Below, piece after piece: positions 17,373-25,856 of a stretch of 37,064 nucleotides of DNA. Both the position numbers and the translations under genes were made by a program. Origin of the DNA: a virus; IMG/VR virus record IMGVR_UViG_3300030116_000146, positions 1-37,064 of that record. One strand, written 5' to 3'. Below the pieces are notes generated by a model. That model worked only from the letters and a program-made list of their open reading frames with translations, ran no database searches and was not told the origin of the DNA. The stretch's first letter is position 1. Every line of letters starts with the position of its first letter.

Positions 17373-18559
17373 CAAAACAATTAAAACAACAAATAACAAA
17401 TCAAGGTGTAGCACAGTTTGCAGGGCTAGAGACTTACAGCACATTTGCTTTACCTCAAATACAAACAATAGCAGCAGGTCGTTTTGAAGGTAACGGCTCT
17501 ACAGTTAAGGCTTTAGGTTTGTCTGTAAATAGAGCAAGTCTTGGTGTTTATGACGTAACATTTACTACTGCAAGAGCTAACGCTAATTATATAATAACAG
17601 CACAAATAATTGAACCTGACGCTAACAGAGATGACACTAAGATACATGTAAAAGATGAATCGCAAACCACTACTGGTTTTACCTTACATGTTTACGAAGG
17701 AGATAACGGTGGTAATCCTGACACATCTAGAGATAGAGACTTTTATGTCACAGTGCAAGAGATTGCTGACGAGATAGAAGAATATTATTTACCAATAGTC
17801 ATGACAGATAAGTTTGGTAGAATAAAAAAAGTTTTAAATAAAGTTAGCAACGAACAACCTCAGACAATAGATAGTGGCTTTACTAATCTTTTTAGTATAG
17901 ATTTTGACGGTGTAGATGATAGACTTATTACAAATACTGATAGCACAGCAACAAAAAGGTCTTATTCTTTTTGGGCTAAATCATCTGCAACAGGAGATAA
18001 CAGAGGTGTTTTTGGGCATGGTGCAACAGATATAGGTGCTTTTCATTTTAACTATGGCTCAACCAATAGAAATTTATTATATCTTAACGCAGAGTATTAT
18101 GTATATTGGGTTGAGAGTTCTAAAGTAGATGATGGGGCATGGCATCACTGGGTAATTTATATTGACCCTACAGATATATTTAAATGTCAAGCATATTGTG
18201 ATGGCGTGTTGCAAGAAAAATATTTAACCTCTTCTTCTAGTGGTAGTGCTAATGCTTATACTGAAACTTTAACTATAGGCTCTACTAGACAATCAAGTGG
18301 GTTATCTTACGAGGGCAAGTTAGATGAGTTTGCAATTTTTGACGAAGAGTTATCATTAAGCACAGTTAAGGCTATATACAACTCAGGCACACCGACTGAC
18401 CTTACACAAAATTCAGGTGATTATCAATCAGCAGATAATTTAGCAGTTTATTACAGATTTGAAAATGTTGACTTTCCAAATGCTGATAGTATTATAGGAA
18501 CTGCAACAGGAGTCATGACAAACATGGCAGAAGATGATATAACAACAGATACACCATAG
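17369..18559 (+). CDS. Tail fibre with LamG lectin domain, 396 aa
   Basis: Residues 1-165 include YDVTFTTARANANYIITAQ and a strand-rich region of the kind found in fibre head domains of marine phages, probably anchoring the protein to the tail tip. Residues about 172-345 form a LamG/ConA-like lectin module (FSIDFDGVDDRLIT, WHHWVIYIDP, GKLDEFAIFDEELS). The C-terminus has YYRFENVDFPNADSII and ends GVMTNMAEDDITTDTP, similar to the end of the 1264-aa fibre (GLMQNMTESSITNDVP). The two probably share an ancestor or exchange modules. It overlaps the 1054-aa tail gene by four bases and abuts the next gene. Confidence 0.75.
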   Translation: MTKQLKQQITNQGVAQFAGLETYSTFALPQIQTIAAGRFEGNGSTVKALGLSVNRASLGVYDVTFTTARANANYIITAQIIEPDANRDDTKIHVKDESQTTTGFTLHVYEGDNGGNPDTSRDRDFYVTVQEIADEIEEYYLPIVMTDKFGRIKKVLNKVSNEQPQTIDSGFTNLFSIDFDGVDDRLITNTDSTATKRSYSFWAKSSATGDNRGVFGHGATDIGAFHFNYGSTNRNLLYLNAEYYVYWVESSKVDDGAWHHWVIYIDPTDIFKCQAYCDGVLQEKYLTSSSSGSANAYTETLTIGSTRQSSGLSYEGKLDEFAIFDEELSLSTVKAIYNSGTPTDLTQNSGDYQSADNLAVYYRFENVDFPNADSIIGTATGVMTNMAEDDITTDTP

Positions 18560-19084
18560 ATGGCAGATACTTTAAAAATATTAGAAGAAGCACTTGAGAC
18601 AGTAGGAGAAAGATACATTTTTGAACTACAGAGTGAGTTAGAAGCACAAGACCACGTTGCTTTTGGTAAGCTGTTAAATAGTTTTCGTGTAGAAATAAAA
18701 AAGTTTTTTGACACTTACAGTATGCAAATTACATCTAACTCAGATTACATGACATTAGTCAATGAAGGTAGGGGGAGTGTTAATACTAACGAAGATGAAA
18801 TAAGAGCATGGGTAGATGTTAAGGGTATAAGTTTTAGTTCAGAAGAAGAAAAAGATTTGTTTATAAGAAGAACAGTAGCAGGGTTAAATGCAAGTTATCC
18901 ATCAAACCCTGATTCTTTTAAAACTAATTTTATAGAGAATGCATTTGAAAGAGTAAATCCTAATGCAATATTAAACAGAATAATAGACGGAATAGATAAC
19001 AACATAGAGGCATCTGCTGAACTTGGCTTTTCAGGAAATCAAATAATCAGTGTAGATGTAGATGCTTCTGACACACCTTTTTAA
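18560..19084 (+). CDS. Probable tail completion protein (HK97 gp10-like), 174 aa
   Basis: The pattern fits the gp10-like neck/tail completion family: an N-terminal helix with LESELEAQDHVAFGKLLNSF, a strand MQITSNSDYMTLVNEGRG, then IRAWVDVKGISF and a helical C-terminal part. In relatives the order is a helix, a short strand ending YxxYVExGR, then WVKxKGI. It ends in the acidic tail DVDASDTPF. It starts at the base after the fibre stop and precedes the tape measure by nine bases. In virions the family forms a ring at the head-tail or tail-end joint. Confidence 0.6.
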   Translation: MADTLKILEEALETVGERYIFELQSELEAQDHVAFGKLLNSFRVEIKKFFDTYSMQITSNSDYMTLVNEGRGSVNTNEDEIRAWVDVKGISFSSEEEKDLFIRRTVAGLNASYPSNPDSFKTNFIENAFERVNPNAILNRIIDGIDNNIEASAELGFSGNQIISVDVDASDTPF

Positions 19085-19093
19085 ATTTAGATT

Positions 19094-21985
19094 ATGGCAA
19101 GAAGAGAATTAGCAATAGAAGTAAAAGTATCAAAGGTACAAGAGATAGCAAAGTTAACTGCTAGTCTTAAAGAACTTAGAAAAGAACAAAGAGAGCTTAC
19201 TGCACAACTAGCAAAAAAAGAAAAGGTTAGTAAGGCAGAAGCAGCAAGTTTTGACACTAGATTCAGACAAATAAAAAAGGAGTCTGACGCCTTAAGACAA
19301 AGAAAAAAAGAATTACAAGATAATATAGCTGCTACTACAAAAGCTACAAAAAGCTCTAACGGTATGGCAAAGCAGTTTATTAAAGGAGCTGCTGCAATAG
19401 GTATAGTAGTAACTGCCTTTAGAAGATTAAATAATCTTGTAAGTGGTATGGTTACAACCTTTACTCAATTTGAGTTTACAATGGCTAAAGTAAACGCTGT
19501 TTCAGGTGCAACAGAGCAAGAGTTTCAAGCCTTAACAAAGAGTGCAGAAGATTTGGGTAGAAGTACATTTTTTACTGCAGAGCAAGTCGCACAGCTACAA
19601 TTAAATTTTTCTAAACTTGGGTTTACTTCAGGAGAAATACTTGCAGCACAAGAAGCAACTCTTAACTTAGCCACAGCAACTGGTAGTGACCTAGCAAGAG
19701 CAGCAACAGTAGCAGGAGCTTCTGTAAGAGGTTTTGGTTTAAGTGCAAATGAAACAAGTAGAGTTGTAGATGTTATGGCTGTGTCATTTAGTAGTTCAGC
19801 TTTAGATATAGAAAAGTGGTCAACAGGTATGACAAAGGTTGCACCTATTGCAAAATCGGCAGGTTTTTCTATAGAAGATACAGCAGCAATATTTGCACAA
19901 TTATCAAACGCAGGTATAGAAGCGTCAATAGCAGGTACATCTTTAAGGAATATTTTTCTTGCAATGCAAGACCCAAATTCAGATTTAGTAAAATCTTTTG
20001 GCAGAACTATACACAGTTTAGATGAGTTAGTACCAGCCTTAAATAAATTTTCTGAAGAGGGTGGAGACCTTGCTGCTATTATGCAGGTTGTAGAAAAACG
20101 TCAGGCAGCAGCTTTTGAGCAAATGATTACAAGTAGAGAAAGAACCTTAGAGTTGCGAGATGCTCTTAATTTAGCAAATGGTGAGGCACAAAGAATGGCT
20201 GATATAATTGGTGATACATTACAAGGAAGATTCTTAAGGTTTAAGTCTGCAACAGAAGGTCTTTCAATATCTTTACTTAGAAACTTTACTGAATCCTTAC
20301 AATCTGCTTTAGAAAAAGCTACTGATTTTGTAGGTGTATTAACAGAAAACACTAAAACAATAGTTAACCTAATTAAACTTTTAGGAACAGCAATTAAAAC
20401 CTTTGCAGCTTATAGGATAGGAATGGTTGCAATAACTGCTGTTACTAGACGCTTTACAAAAGCAACATTAACTACTACTGCAGCAGTTCAGGGTTTTGCT
20501 AGAGCATTAGCAACTACTGGAGTTGGTCTAGCTGTAATAGCTCTTGGACAACTAGCAGCAAAGTATTTACTTGTTGCTGATGCTGCAGATAAAGCTGCAG
20601 ACGCAGAAAGAAAAAGGCAAGAAAACATAGCAAGTGATATTGAATTTATAGACAATCTTTTAAATGTGGCTCTAGCTAATACAGCTTCTCAATCAGAAGA
20701 AAACATAAAGGTTTTTGGTGGTTTTTTAGATGCTTTGAAAAATCAGAAAGAACAATACTTAAATCAACTTGACAGATTAAAAAATGCAGAAGGTGAATAT
20801 TATAGCAATTTGAGTTATGAAGAAACAAAAAAGAAAGTACAAGCAGAAGAACAATTAAAAGTATTAAATAAACAAATACCTCTTTTAGAAGAAAAAATAG
20901 AATTAGAAGTAAATAACTTAAAAGAATTAAATAAAAGCAGTGGTCTACAAACAAAAGAGTCTAAAGATTTGATTGCTCTTAAAGAAGAAGAAATTAGAGT
21001 AGAAAAAGAAAAACAAGCAACTGACTTAGCTAGTTTAGCAATTAAAAATCAAAATCTAGCACGACTACAAGAAGAGCTGAAAGAATTGCGAGAGTATGGA
21101 CTACTGAAAAAAGAAGAAAGAGATGTAGAAAGAGAAATATTTGAGTTTAAAGTACAAAGAATGAATCTTGGTTTGACAACAGAAATAGAGAACGCCGAGA
21201 TAAGAAAACAATTAGTGCAACAAGAGATAGACATGATAAAAATGTTGCTTACACAACAATTAGCTTATGGTGTAAGCAGAGAATCTTTAATAGAAAGATT
21301 AATACAGTTAGAAAAAGAATTAACAGATGCAAAAACAACTGAAAATAAAACAAGGCTAGAAGATGATATTGTGACAGCATCTCTATCAGGACAAAATGCT
21401 TTACAAGCAGTCAAGTCGGTTATAAGGGCGCATGTAATGAAAGCTGTTGCTGGACATATAGAAAAGATAATTACTAACCCCCTTATACCTTTTCCATTAA
21501 ATTTAGCACTAGCAGCAGGTGCAGGTATAGCTGTTTCTACTCTAGTAGACAATGCTTTAGCTAAGATAGCACCAGCAGAAAGTGCAGGAATATTAGGTGG
21601 TGGTGGTTCTAGCGCTGCTAATGTATCTGCAGGTACAAGAACTACATACGCTAGAGGTGGTATGGTGCATGGTAGGTCACATGCAGAAGGTGGTGAAAAG
21701 TTTGCAGTAGGTGGTAGAGTAGTTGAGTTAGAAGGTGGTGAAGCTGTAATAAACAAAAGAAGTACAGCTATGTTTAGAAATCAACTGTCTGCTATGAACT
21801 CTGCAGGAGGTGGTGTAAAGTTTGCAGATGGTGGTTTATTAAATATGCCATCATTTACTACTGCACAGTTTGATGCACTCAATAGTCAAACAAATATAGG
21901 TCAACAAAAAGTGGTTGTAGTAGAGGCAGACATCACAGACGCACAAAATACAGTAAGTACAATTCAATCAGAAGCAACAATATAA
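19094..21985 (+). CDS. Tail tape measure protein, 963 aa
   Basis: This protein sets tail length and is ejected with the DNA. It has an N-terminal coiled coil (about residues 15-80, Lys/Glu/Arg-rich), then the conserved tape-measure core at about 115-380 (FEFTMAKVNAVSGATEQEF, SAEDLGRSTFFTAEQVAQL, ISIEDTAA-type repeats), a hydrophobic stretch at 410-500, a second long coiled coil at about 540-760, and a Gly-rich C-terminus with ARGGMVHGRSHAEGG and VVELEGGEAVINKRST, an ending common in phage tape measures. By the usual 0.15 nm per residue, the tail would be about 140 nm. It is the largest protein of late block B. Confidence 0.92.
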   Translation: MARRELAIEVKVSKVQEIAKLTASLKELRKEQRELTAQLAKKEKVSKAEAASFDTRFRQIKKESDALRQRKKELQDNIAATTKATKSSNGMAKQFIKGAAAIGIVVTAFRRLNNLVSGMVTTFTQFEFTMAKVNAVSGATEQEFQALTKSAEDLGRSTFFTAEQVAQLQLNFSKLGFTSGEILAAQEATLNLATATGSDLARAATVAGASVRGFGLSANETSRVVDVMAVSFSSSALDIEKWSTGMTKVAPIAKSAGFSIEDTAAIFAQLSNAGIEASIAGTSLRNIFLAMQDPNSDLVKSFGRTIHSLDELVPALNKFSEEGGDLAAIMQVVEKRQAAAFEQMITSRERTLELRDALNLANGEAQRMADIIGDTLQGRFLRFKSATEGLSISLLRNFTESLQSALEKATDFVGVLTENTKTIVNLIKLLGTAIKTFAAYRIGMVAITAVTRRFTKATLTTTAAVQGFARALATTGVGLAVIALGQLAAKYLLVADAADKAADAERKRQENIASDIEFIDNLLNVALANTASQSEENIKVFGGFLDALKNQKEQYLNQLDRLKNAEGEYYSNLSYEETKKKVQAEEQLKVLNKQIPLLEEKIELEVNNLKELNKSSGLQTKESKDLIALKEEEIRVEKEKQATDLASLAIKNQNLARLQEELKELREYGLLKKEERDVEREIFEFKVQRMNLGLTTEIENAEIRKQLVQQEIDMIKMLLTQQLAYGVSRESLIERLIQLEKELTDAKTTENKTRLEDDIVTASLSGQNALQAVKSVIRAHVMKAVAGHIEKIITNPLIPFPLNLALAAGAGIAVSTLVDNALAKIAPAESAGILGGGGSSAANVSAGTRTTYARGGMVHGRSHAEGGEKFAVGGRVVELEGGEAVINKRSTAMFRNQLSAMNSAGGGVKFADGGLLNMPSFTTAQFDALNSQTNIGQQKVVVVEADITDAQNTVSTIQSEATI

Positions 21986-21989
21986 ACAA

Positions 21990-22184
21990 ATGTTTGTTAG
22001 TAAAAAAGTAAAAAAGGAACGACTAAGTATATGTAAAAATTGCGAGTTTTATAGAAACTTCTTAATGTTAAGAAAACCAGTAATAATGACAGGAGCAAGA
22101 TGTGGCAAGTGTTCTTGTTTCTTAGATGCTAAAACTTCTTTAACAAAAGAATACTTAGGTGAATGTCCTATAAAAAAATGGTAA
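21990..22184 (+). CDS. Small zinc-ribbon-like protein, 64 aa
   Basis: A basic 64-residue protein with two Cys pairs, ICKNCEFYR and CGKCSCF, plus a last Cys in GECPIKKW, likely coordinating one zinc ion. Similar small proteins with CxxC...CGxC...CPxxKW follow tape-measure genes in other marine phages, where their role is unknown. It starts five bases after the tape measure stop and abuts the next gene. It could be a small tail-tip assembly factor; that is inference from position. Confidence 0.65.
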   Translation: MFVSKKVKKERLSICKNCEFYRNFLMLRKPVIMTGARCGKCSCFLDAKTSLTKEYLGECPIKKW

Positions 22185-22436
22185 ATGAATAGTGTAATAA
22201 AAAAAGCTGCTAATAATATTCCAAAAGATATTAAAGAAAAGCTGATACATTACATTAACAAAAACAATAATAAGATAGATAGTGTTAATGAATATGACAT
22301 GGACTCTATATATTATTTATTTAACGCTTGGCATAAAATATTTCCTAATATAAGACAAGATGTAGGTTGCACAAGCTGTAGAAAAGCAGTGGTTAAATTT
22401 TTTAATCAGGTATATCAAGAATGGCAAGATGTCTAA
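22185..22436 (+). CDS. Small hypothetical protein with CxxC, 83 aa
   Basis: This 83-residue helical protein has an N-terminal Lys/Asn-rich part, a YYLFNAWHKIFPN segment and a CTSCRKAVVKFFNQVYQEW C-terminus. The single CxxC followed by an amphipathic helix could be half of a metal site or a redox pair. It follows the zinc-ribbon gene without spacing and overlaps the next gene by eight bases. Function is unknown; similar small proteins occur beside tail genes in flavobacterial phages. Confidence 0.6.
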   Translation: MNSVIKKAANNIPKDIKEKLIHYINKNNNKIDSVNEYDMDSIYYLFNAWHKIFPNIRQDVGCTSCRKAVVKFFNQVYQEWQDV

Positions 22437-22749
22437 AAGAAAAAATAAAGGCTTGGTAGTTATAGAATATTTAGATGTTCTTGAAAAAGAACTAAAAAAA
22501 AGATTTGGTGACGACCCAACTACTAAAGACATTGTAAGGCATTTAGTTGAAAAAGGTATGATTGAACCTAAAAGATTACGCAACTATATGATTATATATG
22601 ACTTTGATAAATTACTTGTAGGTAATGAAGGTAGTAGGACGCATACATTTATGGATTTATCCATAAAATATGACATAACAGAACGTCAAGCACAAACAAT
22701 AGTTTACAAAGACAGAAAGAAGTCTATGTGGACATATAATATAGCATAG
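22429..22749 (+). CDS. HTH-type DNA-binding protein, 106 aa
   Basis: The 106-residue basic protein has a helical N-terminal half and, at about residues 70-98, a segment HTFMDLSIKYDITERQAQTIVYKD that reads as a helix-turn-helix: a first helix ending in KYDIT and a recognition helix ERQAQTIVYK. It is the last gene of late block B, directly upstream of late promoter element 3 (which starts two bases after its stop). It could be a late regulator or a DNA-packaging or maturation protein. It is one of three HTH candidates for the factor that binds the late promoter motif. Confidence 0.6.
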   Translation: MSKRKNKGLVVIEYLDVLEKELKKRFGDDPTTKDIVRHLVEKGMIEPKRLRNYMIIYDFDKLLVGNEGSRTHTFMDLSIKYDITERQAQTIVYKDRKKSMWTYNIA

Positions 22750-22751
22750 TA

Positions 22752-22802
22752 AAGTTTTTTCCAAAAACTTCGCAAGATTCTCGTTTCTTGCAAATATTTT
22801 TG
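22752..22802 (+). promoter_or_regulatory. Late promoter element 3 (block C)
   Basis: CCAAAAACTTC (22761-22771), exactly 23 bases, then a perfect -7 box TATTTTTG (22795-22802). An inverted half-site AAGTTTTT (22752-22759) abuts it, so AAGTTTTT-TCC-AAAAACTT is a near-continuous palindrome. There is no TTTG at the -33 position. The protease start codon at 22808 is only five bases after the -7 box, so the mRNA would be leaderless or nearly so unless a later start is used. Confidence 0.65.
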
Positions 22803-22807
22803 CATTT

Positions 22808-23812
22808 ATGAATAGATGGTATGATTTCAAAAATGAAGCGTCTCGTGGTATTGTAGATGTTTATATTTTTGACGAGATTGGTAACTTTGGCGTTTCAGCT
22901 CAAAGTTTTATAGAAGAAATTAAATCACATAAAGGTAGCCCTATGAACATACACGTCAACTGCGTTGGTGGTGATGTGTTTGAGGGTATGGCTATTTATA
23001 ACGTGATAAAGAAAAGGTCTGCAAAGACTACTGTTTATATAGAAGGTATAGCAGCAAGTATGGGTAGTGTTATTGCTTTAGCAGCAGATAGAGTTATTAT
23101 GGCAGAAAACAGTTTGTTTATGATTCATAATGCTTGGGGTGGAGCAACTGGCGAAGCTCGTGATATGATGAAAACAGCAAAACTACTAGAAAAGATAAGT
23201 GGAGAAATAGCTGATATATATACTAAAAAAACAGGTATGCCTTATGACAAGGTTAAAGATATGATGGACGAAGAGACTTGGTTAAGTGCTGAAGAAGCTT
23301 ACGACTTAGGTTTTGTTGACTCTATCTCAGATGCTATTAAAGTAGCAGCTAAATATGATGTTTCTAAATTTAAAAATATAACAAGTGAGGAAATATCTAG
23401 TAAATTAAGTATTAATCAAAATAGCAAGAAGATGACTGATGAATTAAAAAATTGGTTTAATGCTAAAGTTGAGGACATTATTAAAAGTGTAAAAGCTGAA
23501 AAGTCTGAGGCAGAGGCAGAAGAAGTTGTGGTAAATGTTGCTGATAATGATGAGATAGTTGCAAAACTTACAGATTTTGAAGTAAAGGTTACTGAACTTA
23601 ATGGTCTTATTGCAGACTTAGAAGGAGAAAAATTAACTCTAACTGAGGAAGTAGAAAGACTAAATGCTTTAGCTAATAAAGCTGAGGCAAAGGGAACTGA
23701 AGTAAAAACTGAGGGAGACCCTAATGTAAGAGAGGATAAGGTTGTAGATGCAAACGCGCATAGTTTTGCTACGTTAGCAGATAGAATTAAATCTAAGTAT
23801 AATAGTAATTAA
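22808..23812 (+). CDS. Head maturation protease (ClpP-type) fused to a scaffold-like domain, 334 aa
   Basis: Residues 1-180 are a ClpP/S14-type prohead protease: GGDVFEGMAIYN, then GIAASMGS with nucleophile Ser84, MIHNAW with His107, and the acidic segment DEETWLSAEEA (154-164) that supplies the third residue in relatives. Residues about 200-334 are highly charged, with a coiled coil near 250-290 (heptads in VTELNGLIADLEGEKLTLT) typical of a scaffolding domain. A protease-scaffold fusion directs capsid assembly and then digests itself. The major capsid gene follows 17 bases later. It heads late block C. The ATG at 22808 is preferred because the protein matches from its first residues. Confidence 0.9.
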   Translation: MNRWYDFKNEASRGIVDVYIFDEIGNFGVSAQSFIEEIKSHKGSPMNIHVNCVGGDVFEGMAIYNVIKKRSAKTTVYIEGIAASMGSVIALAADRVIMAENSLFMIHNAWGGATGEARDMMKTAKLLEKISGEIADIYTKKTGMPYDKVKDMMDEETWLSAEEAYDLGFVDSISDAIKVAAKYDVSKFKNITSEEISSKLSINQNSKKMTDELKNWFNAKVEDIIKSVKAEKSEAEAEEVVVNVADNDEIVAKLTDFEVKVTELNGLIADLEGEKLTLTEEVERLNALANKAEAKGTEVKTEGDPNVREDKVVDANAHSFATLADRIKSKYNSN

Positions 23813-23829
23813 TTAAATATATAATAAAA

Positions 23830-24891
23830 ATGGCAGCAGCAGCAAGTAATATAAGCGTAACGTATAACGGTACTTACGCAGCATCAATGTTATTAGAGCC
23901 TATATTTCGTTCTGATGAGGTGATGCAAAATTATACTGTTTTCCCAAATGTTAAGTACAAGCAAAATGTATTATTAGCAAATGGGCTAAGTAAAATCGTT
24001 AGGTCAAATGCAGGTTGTACATCAGGGACTGATAACTCAGGAACAGGATTGGAAACTTCGTTTAACATTGACGATAAAGTATTAGAAGTAGCAAATTGTT
24101 CAGTAAAAATGTCACAATGTTTTGACACTTTTACTCAGCAAGTAATAGTAGAGTCTTATAAAGCAGGTATCAATATGCCTGATTTATCAGGAACAGAATT
24201 AGCAAGAGTAATAGCTGATAGAGTACAGAAAGGTTTAGCACAAGACATTGTAAGAGTAATGTGGGGCGGTGACACATCTTTATCAGATGTAACTTATGCA
24301 TGGGCAGATGGTTTATTTGAGTTATTCAATGACGCATCTATAGCTCCTATAACTTTATCAGTAACATCAGGAACTGGTCATAAATCAGTTGGTGGTACTC
24401 TTTTAGGTGGTGATGTAATTTCATTACTTACAAAGGTATTTGATGAAGCACCAGCTAATTTACAACAAACACCTGCAAGTGAGAAAAAAATGTTTGTAAC
24501 GCCAAACATCTACAACGCTTACTATGGACAGTTAACTTTAGTAGGTTCAACAGGTGCAGTAGAAGCAGGTAGAGCAGAAGCTCAGAGTGGTGCAGGTTAC
24601 AATAGATTGTTTTTCAGAGGCGTAGAAATTGTACCAATGTATGAGTGGGACACTATCTTTACTGATTTAACTCCAGCTCTTTGGAATATTAGTTCAGTAG
24701 ACTATAAGCAGGGCGTTGTATACGCAGCAAAGTCTAACTTAATGATAGGTTCAGATGTTACATCACAAGAGACACAATTTAAAATGTTCTATGATGAAGT
24801 ATCTGACAACATGTACATCAGAAGTTTATTTAAAATGGGTTACCAATTTGGTTACAACTCATTAATAGCTTGTGGAGCATTAGTTGACTAA
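23830..24891 (+). CDS. Major capsid protein (HK97-like), 353 aa
   Basis: Length, position directly after the protease-scaffold gene, and composition fit a major capsid protein. It has an N-terminal arm (MAAAASNISVTYNG), a long helix-like part (GTELARVIADRVQKGLAQDIVR, about 130-152), a central KKMFVTPNIYNAYYGQL segment and a C-terminal part with VEIVPMYEWDT and YAAKSNLMIGSDV, as in capsid proteins of Bacteroidota phages. No cleavage site for removal of a long delta domain is visible, consistent with a separate scaffold. A strong hairpin follows its stop. Confidence 0.85.
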   Translation: MAAAASNISVTYNGTYAASMLLEPIFRSDEVMQNYTVFPNVKYKQNVLLANGLSKIVRSNAGCTSGTDNSGTGLETSFNIDDKVLEVANCSVKMSQCFDTFTQQVIVESYKAGINMPDLSGTELARVIADRVQKGLAQDIVRVMWGGDTSLSDVTYAWADGLFELFNDASIAPITLSVTSGTGHKSVGGTLLGGDVISLLTKVFDEAPANLQQTPASEKKMFVTPNIYNAYYGQLTLVGSTGAVEAGRAEAQSGAGYNRLFFRGVEIVPMYEWDTIFTDLTPALWNISSVDYKQGVVYAAKSNLMIGSDVTSQETQFKMFYDEVSDNMYIRSLFKMGYQFGYNSLIACGALVD

Positions 24892-24902
24892 TAATAATTA
24901 AC

Positions 24903-24924
24903 GAGGAGGTGTAAAAACCTCCTC
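24903..24924 (+). terminator. Hairpin after the capsid gene
   Basis: GAGGAGGT (24903-24910) and ACCTCCTC (24917-24924) form a perfect 8-bp stem with a 6-base loop, 11 bases after the capsid stop. No T run follows directly (ATAATTTTAATTT), so it may be a partial terminator or a 3' mRNA stabiliser that raises capsid output over downstream genes. Confidence 0.6.
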
Positions 24925-24954
24925 ATAATTTTAATTTAAAAAAAAAGAAGTAAA

Positions 24955-25530
24955 ATGGCAATAGATAGAGGTAACGCAATAAACTGTGCTGGATTAGTAG
25001 AAGTTGGTGGTTTGAGAAACATCTATGTAACTGAGTTAGAGTCTTTAACAGCAGTTACTACAGATTCTGCATCAGACACACATGCATATACTAATTTGAC
25101 AGTTTCAGGCTGTGCTATGTTTCAATTGAAACCAAATACTGCTTCTTGGAACTCAACATCTACAAAAGAAAACGGTATTACTGTTTTTGAAACGACTTTA
25201 AGCTGGTACATACCAAACATAAATTCTTCTAGGTTAGAAGTCTTACAATCAATGACAGACAAGTGTATTGTCGCTGTAGCAGAAATGTACAGTGGTACTC
25301 AAATGACTGTAGGTATTAGTGAGGAATATGGTGGTACAGGTAACGGAAATACTGATTACATTTACAATAAAACGTATGGTGTAATGACTGTAGAGTCTAC
25401 AAGTGGTACAGATTTTGGAGATGGTAATGGAGCTACGGTAACTATTACTGCTAGGTCTTTTGAACAGCCAAGAGCATATACAGGTCAAATTACGCAAAAT
25501 GCTGGTAACGCAACAGCAGATTTAGCATAA
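24955..25530 (+). CDS. Probable major tail tube protein, 191 aa
   Basis: This 191-residue beta-rich protein begins MAIDRGNAINCAGLVEVGGLRNIYV, followed by LTVSGCAMFQLKPNTASWNSTSTKENGI and a VFETTLSWYIPN strand. That layout (N-terminal C.G.....GGL..., then an ENG... strand pair) matches tail tube proteins of flavobacterial siphophages. The C-terminal half (VAEMYSGTQMTVGISEEYGG, then GVMTVESTSGTDFGDGNG and VTITARSFEQPR) continues the beta-sandwich. It is flanked by hairpins on both sides, as expected for a highly expressed virion gene. It lies in the head block, not next to the tape measure. Confidence 0.65.
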   Translation: MAIDRGNAINCAGLVEVGGLRNIYVTELESLTAVTTDSASDTHAYTNLTVSGCAMFQLKPNTASWNSTSTKENGITVFETTLSWYIPNINSSRLEVLQSMTDKCIVAVAEMYSGTQMTVGISEEYGGTGNGNTDYIYNKTYGVMTVESTSGTDFGDGNGATVTITARSFEQPRAYTGQITQNAGNATADLA

Positions 25531-25541
25531 TTTAAAAAATA

Positions 25542-25561
25542 GCAGGGGGTAAAACCCCTGC
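25542..25561 (+). terminator. Hairpin after the tail tube gene
   Basis: GCAGGGG (25542-25548) pairs with CCCCTGC (25555-25561) around a 6-base loop, 11 bases after the stop at 25530, the same distance as for the capsid-gene hairpin. The following ATATTTTATG is only weakly T-rich, so termination is probably incomplete. Confidence 0.6.
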
Positions 25562-25631
25562 ATATTTTATGTGTGATTGTGACAATAGTAAAAATGTTGT
25601 AGATTTACAACACGTTAAAATATATATAATA

Positions 25632-25856
25632 ATGGCAGATTATAAAGTAAACGAAAAACACGCAGGTAAAAGCGTAATTTTTTCTAGTAATGACGGCAAG
25701 TCATTAAAACTATATCTTGACACAGCAAGTGCTGAAGAACTAGCATATGCATATGAAGATTTTAATAGTGGTGATTTTATAATAAAAACTGAAAAGTCAA
25801 GTGAAAAAAAGAGCAGTAAAAAAAGCATCTCAGATAAAAAAGGCAGTAAAGAATAA
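25632..25856 (+). CDS. Small hypothetical protein, 74 aa
   Basis: The best start is ATG 25632 (MADYKVNEKHAGKSV); an in-frame ATG at 25569 would add 21 residues just after the hairpin and looks less protein-like. The 74-residue product has a small beta-type core (VIFSSNDGKSLKLYLDTAS) with a helix SAEELAYAYED, and a very Lys/Ser-rich tail. It overlaps the portal gene by 56 bases in another frame. I suspect a head-associated or connector accessory protein from position only. Confidence 0.6.
   Translation: MADYKVNEKHAGKSVIFSSNDGKSLKLYLDTASAEELAYAYEDFNSGDFIIKTEKSSEKKSSKKSISDKKGSKE

Noticed and set aside
21265-21756. Reverse-strand ORF of 163 codons
   Set aside because: It is the shadow of the Gly/Ala-rich end of the tape measure; composition is dominated by Ala/Pro from the opposite strand's repeats.
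25569-25631. Upstream start for the 74-aa protein
   Set aside because: The added 21 residues (with CDCD and hydrophobic residues) look unlike the rest, and ATG 25632 has a better A-rich leader.
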